Assembly: GCA_003599575.1 (NCBI GenBank)
Contig: QZKV01000004.1
Coordinates: 1-33,605, forward strand
Direction of reading: 5' to 3'
Length of the DNA: 33,605 nt
From: Desulfobacteraceae bacterium
Lineage (GTDB): Bacteria > Desulfobacterota > Desulfobacteria > Desulfobacterales > Desulfosarcinaceae
Shown: piece after piece, positions 32,722 to 33,605 of the stretch
Position numbering within the stretch: position 1 is the stretch's first letter
Layout of the letters: every line of letters starts with the position of its first letter
Notes under the pieces: model-generated
The model's input: only the letters and a program-made list of their open reading frames with translations
Told to the model about the DNA's origin: nothing
Database searches by the model: none
Made by a program: the position numbers and the translations under genes

Positions 32722-33605
32722 TTATGAGGGCAGTCGGGCGGAATCGCAAGGATACTTGCAATAGATGTCCCAGGTGGCGATCAGGACCGTTTCCTTTGCA
32801 TGACCGGACAGTATCAGGAATGAGCCGCCGAATTTCTCGATACGCCGTTTCAACGCGATCATGGCCAATTCGCCCTGCAAAAAACCTTCCAGCGATGAAC
32901 CGTTTAGATCGGCGGCACTCACGTTGGTTTTTACGTAAAAAACGATTCTCTCGGAGATCAATTCCAGACCGATTCGTACAGCGGCGTCCGGTTGACGGGA
33001 AATGCTGTAAAGCATCTGCTCGGCCATGCGGAAGATAATGATTTTCAAACTTTCGGGGATATCCGACTCGCTGACTTCAAATACTTTTTCTATGCACAAG
33101 GAGGGGCACTTCGCGACAGTTTGATCACAGAGGTAGGTGATGCTCTTGACGATGCCCAAATGGTCCATGCCGATCGGATATCGGCGCGTCATTTTGCGGA
33201 TTTCGGATAATGTATGTTGAACATCGAGCACGATGGGCTTCAATGCCTCACTGGCCTGCGAGTGCAGTTCGGCGGGTTTTACCTTGGCGGCCGATTCCAC
33301 CTGAAACTTGATCGCGCTGAGGCATTGGGCGATGTTTTCATGGATGTCTTTGGCAAATTGTTCACGTTCATTTTCGCGGAGTTCAATCAACCCGTCGGCG
33401 AGTCTCTGCAATTGTTTTTCCGAGGCGGCCAGTTCGGACTCGGCAACCATTTGACTGGTCACATCGATTTCGTTCCCAATGACGGCCGGTTGCCCATTAT
33501 AAGATGTCAAGGCAAAATCATCTTCTATACGGGGAGGTTCAGGTTCTTCAATAAATTCGTAACGTGGCGGTGGAGTTTTAAAATCGAGAAATACTTTTTC
33601 ATCCT
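32722..33605 (-). CDS. PAS/HisKA_3 sensor kinase-like protein, 5' end outside the window
   Basis: The open frame continues to the right edge of the window (upstream codons read DEKVFLDFKTPPPRYEF), so the N terminus is missing. At least 294 codons are seen. The end of a PAS domain (SYNGQPAVIGNEIDVTSQ) is followed by a coiled-coil-like linker and a HisKA_3 phosphoacceptor region (ENEREQFAKDIHENIAQCLSAI) with the candidate histidine in DIHEN. The ATPase part is unusual: the position expected to hold the N-box asparagine reads RMAEQMLYSISRQP and no DNGxG is visible. It is likely a NarL-type kinase relative with weak or lost ATP binding. Stop at 32722. Confidence 0.8.
   Translation of the reverse strand, partial: DEKVFLDFKTPPPRYEFIEEPEPPRIEDDFALTSYNGQPAVIGNEIDVTSQMVAESELAASEKQLQRLADGLIELRENEREQFAKDIHENIAQCLSAIKFQVESAAKVKPAELHSQASEALKPIVLDVQHTLSEIRKMTRRYPIGMDHLGIVKSITYLCDQTVAKCPSLCIEKVFEVSESDIPESLKIIIFRMAEQMLYSISRQPDAAVRIGLELISERIVFYVKTNVSAADLNGSSLEGFLQGELAMIALKRRIEKFGGSFLILSGHAKETVLIATWDIYCKYPCDSARLPS

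Overview
The window comes from a GC-rich bacterial chromosome. An ABC importer with acyl-CoA enzymes, a desulfonation pair (Xsc and acetate kinase), a GEMM c-di-GMP riboswitch and many palindromic intergenic repeats together suggest a marine or sediment Desulfobacterota of the sulfate/sulfite-reducing type. That placement is inference from gene content and style; no ribosomal gene is present to fix it. No tRNA, rRNA, complete insertion sequence, phage gene or CRISPR array was seen.

Layout. 1-2007: a c-di-GMP-I riboswitch with no gene close behind it, then small genes (DinB-like, DUF1059, secreted DUF302). 2131-11484, minus strand: an apparent operon with a Tat-type substrate-binding protein, LivH, LivM, LivG, LivF, an SDR dehydrogenase, an acyl-CoA ligase and an HpaB/4-hydroxybutyryl-CoA-dehydratase-like flavoenzyme. 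The binding-protein gene and livH are separated by 724 bp that hold about 17 tandem units of about 31 bp, each a degenerate hairpin. 12126-13520, divergent: a 4-hydroxybutyrate/acetyl-CoA transferase-type gene. The set reads as uptake, CoA activation and oxidation of a small aromatic or hydroxy acid.

13602-20375: mixed single genes (RMD1/YagE-type membrane protein, Tim44-domain protein, aldo/keto reductase, a broken TfoX-like gene, a secreted VWA protein with two OmpA-like domains) and an overlapping pair of an AhpD-like CxxC protein and an ECF sigma factor. 20538-23662: a GH13 lipoprotein with a 9-bp repeat tract just before its start, and a patatin-like protein whose last codons have been tandemly triplicated together with two hairpin repeats.

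23740-31675, minus strand: a probable catabolic cluster of a ThDP enzyme, a BASS-family transporter, an NAD-dependent epimerase, an SDR, sulfoacetaldehyde acetyltransferase (xsc) and acetate kinase. Xsc would turn sulfoacetaldehyde into sulfite and acetyl phosphate, and AckA would turn acetyl phosphate into acetate and ATP. No sulfite exporter is visible, which would fit a host that respires sulfite. A TetR-type regulator with a palindromic operator in front of its own start lies upstream, followed by a PAS/HisKA_3 sensor protein that runs off the right edge and seems to lack normal ATP-binding residues.

Several repeat families recur between genes: a CCCCCTTT/AAAGGGGG hairpin, a CGGGGTCGG-type palindrome on both sides of xsc, a CGTACTCG inverted repeat, and the triplicated hairpins. 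They are the least explained part of the window.
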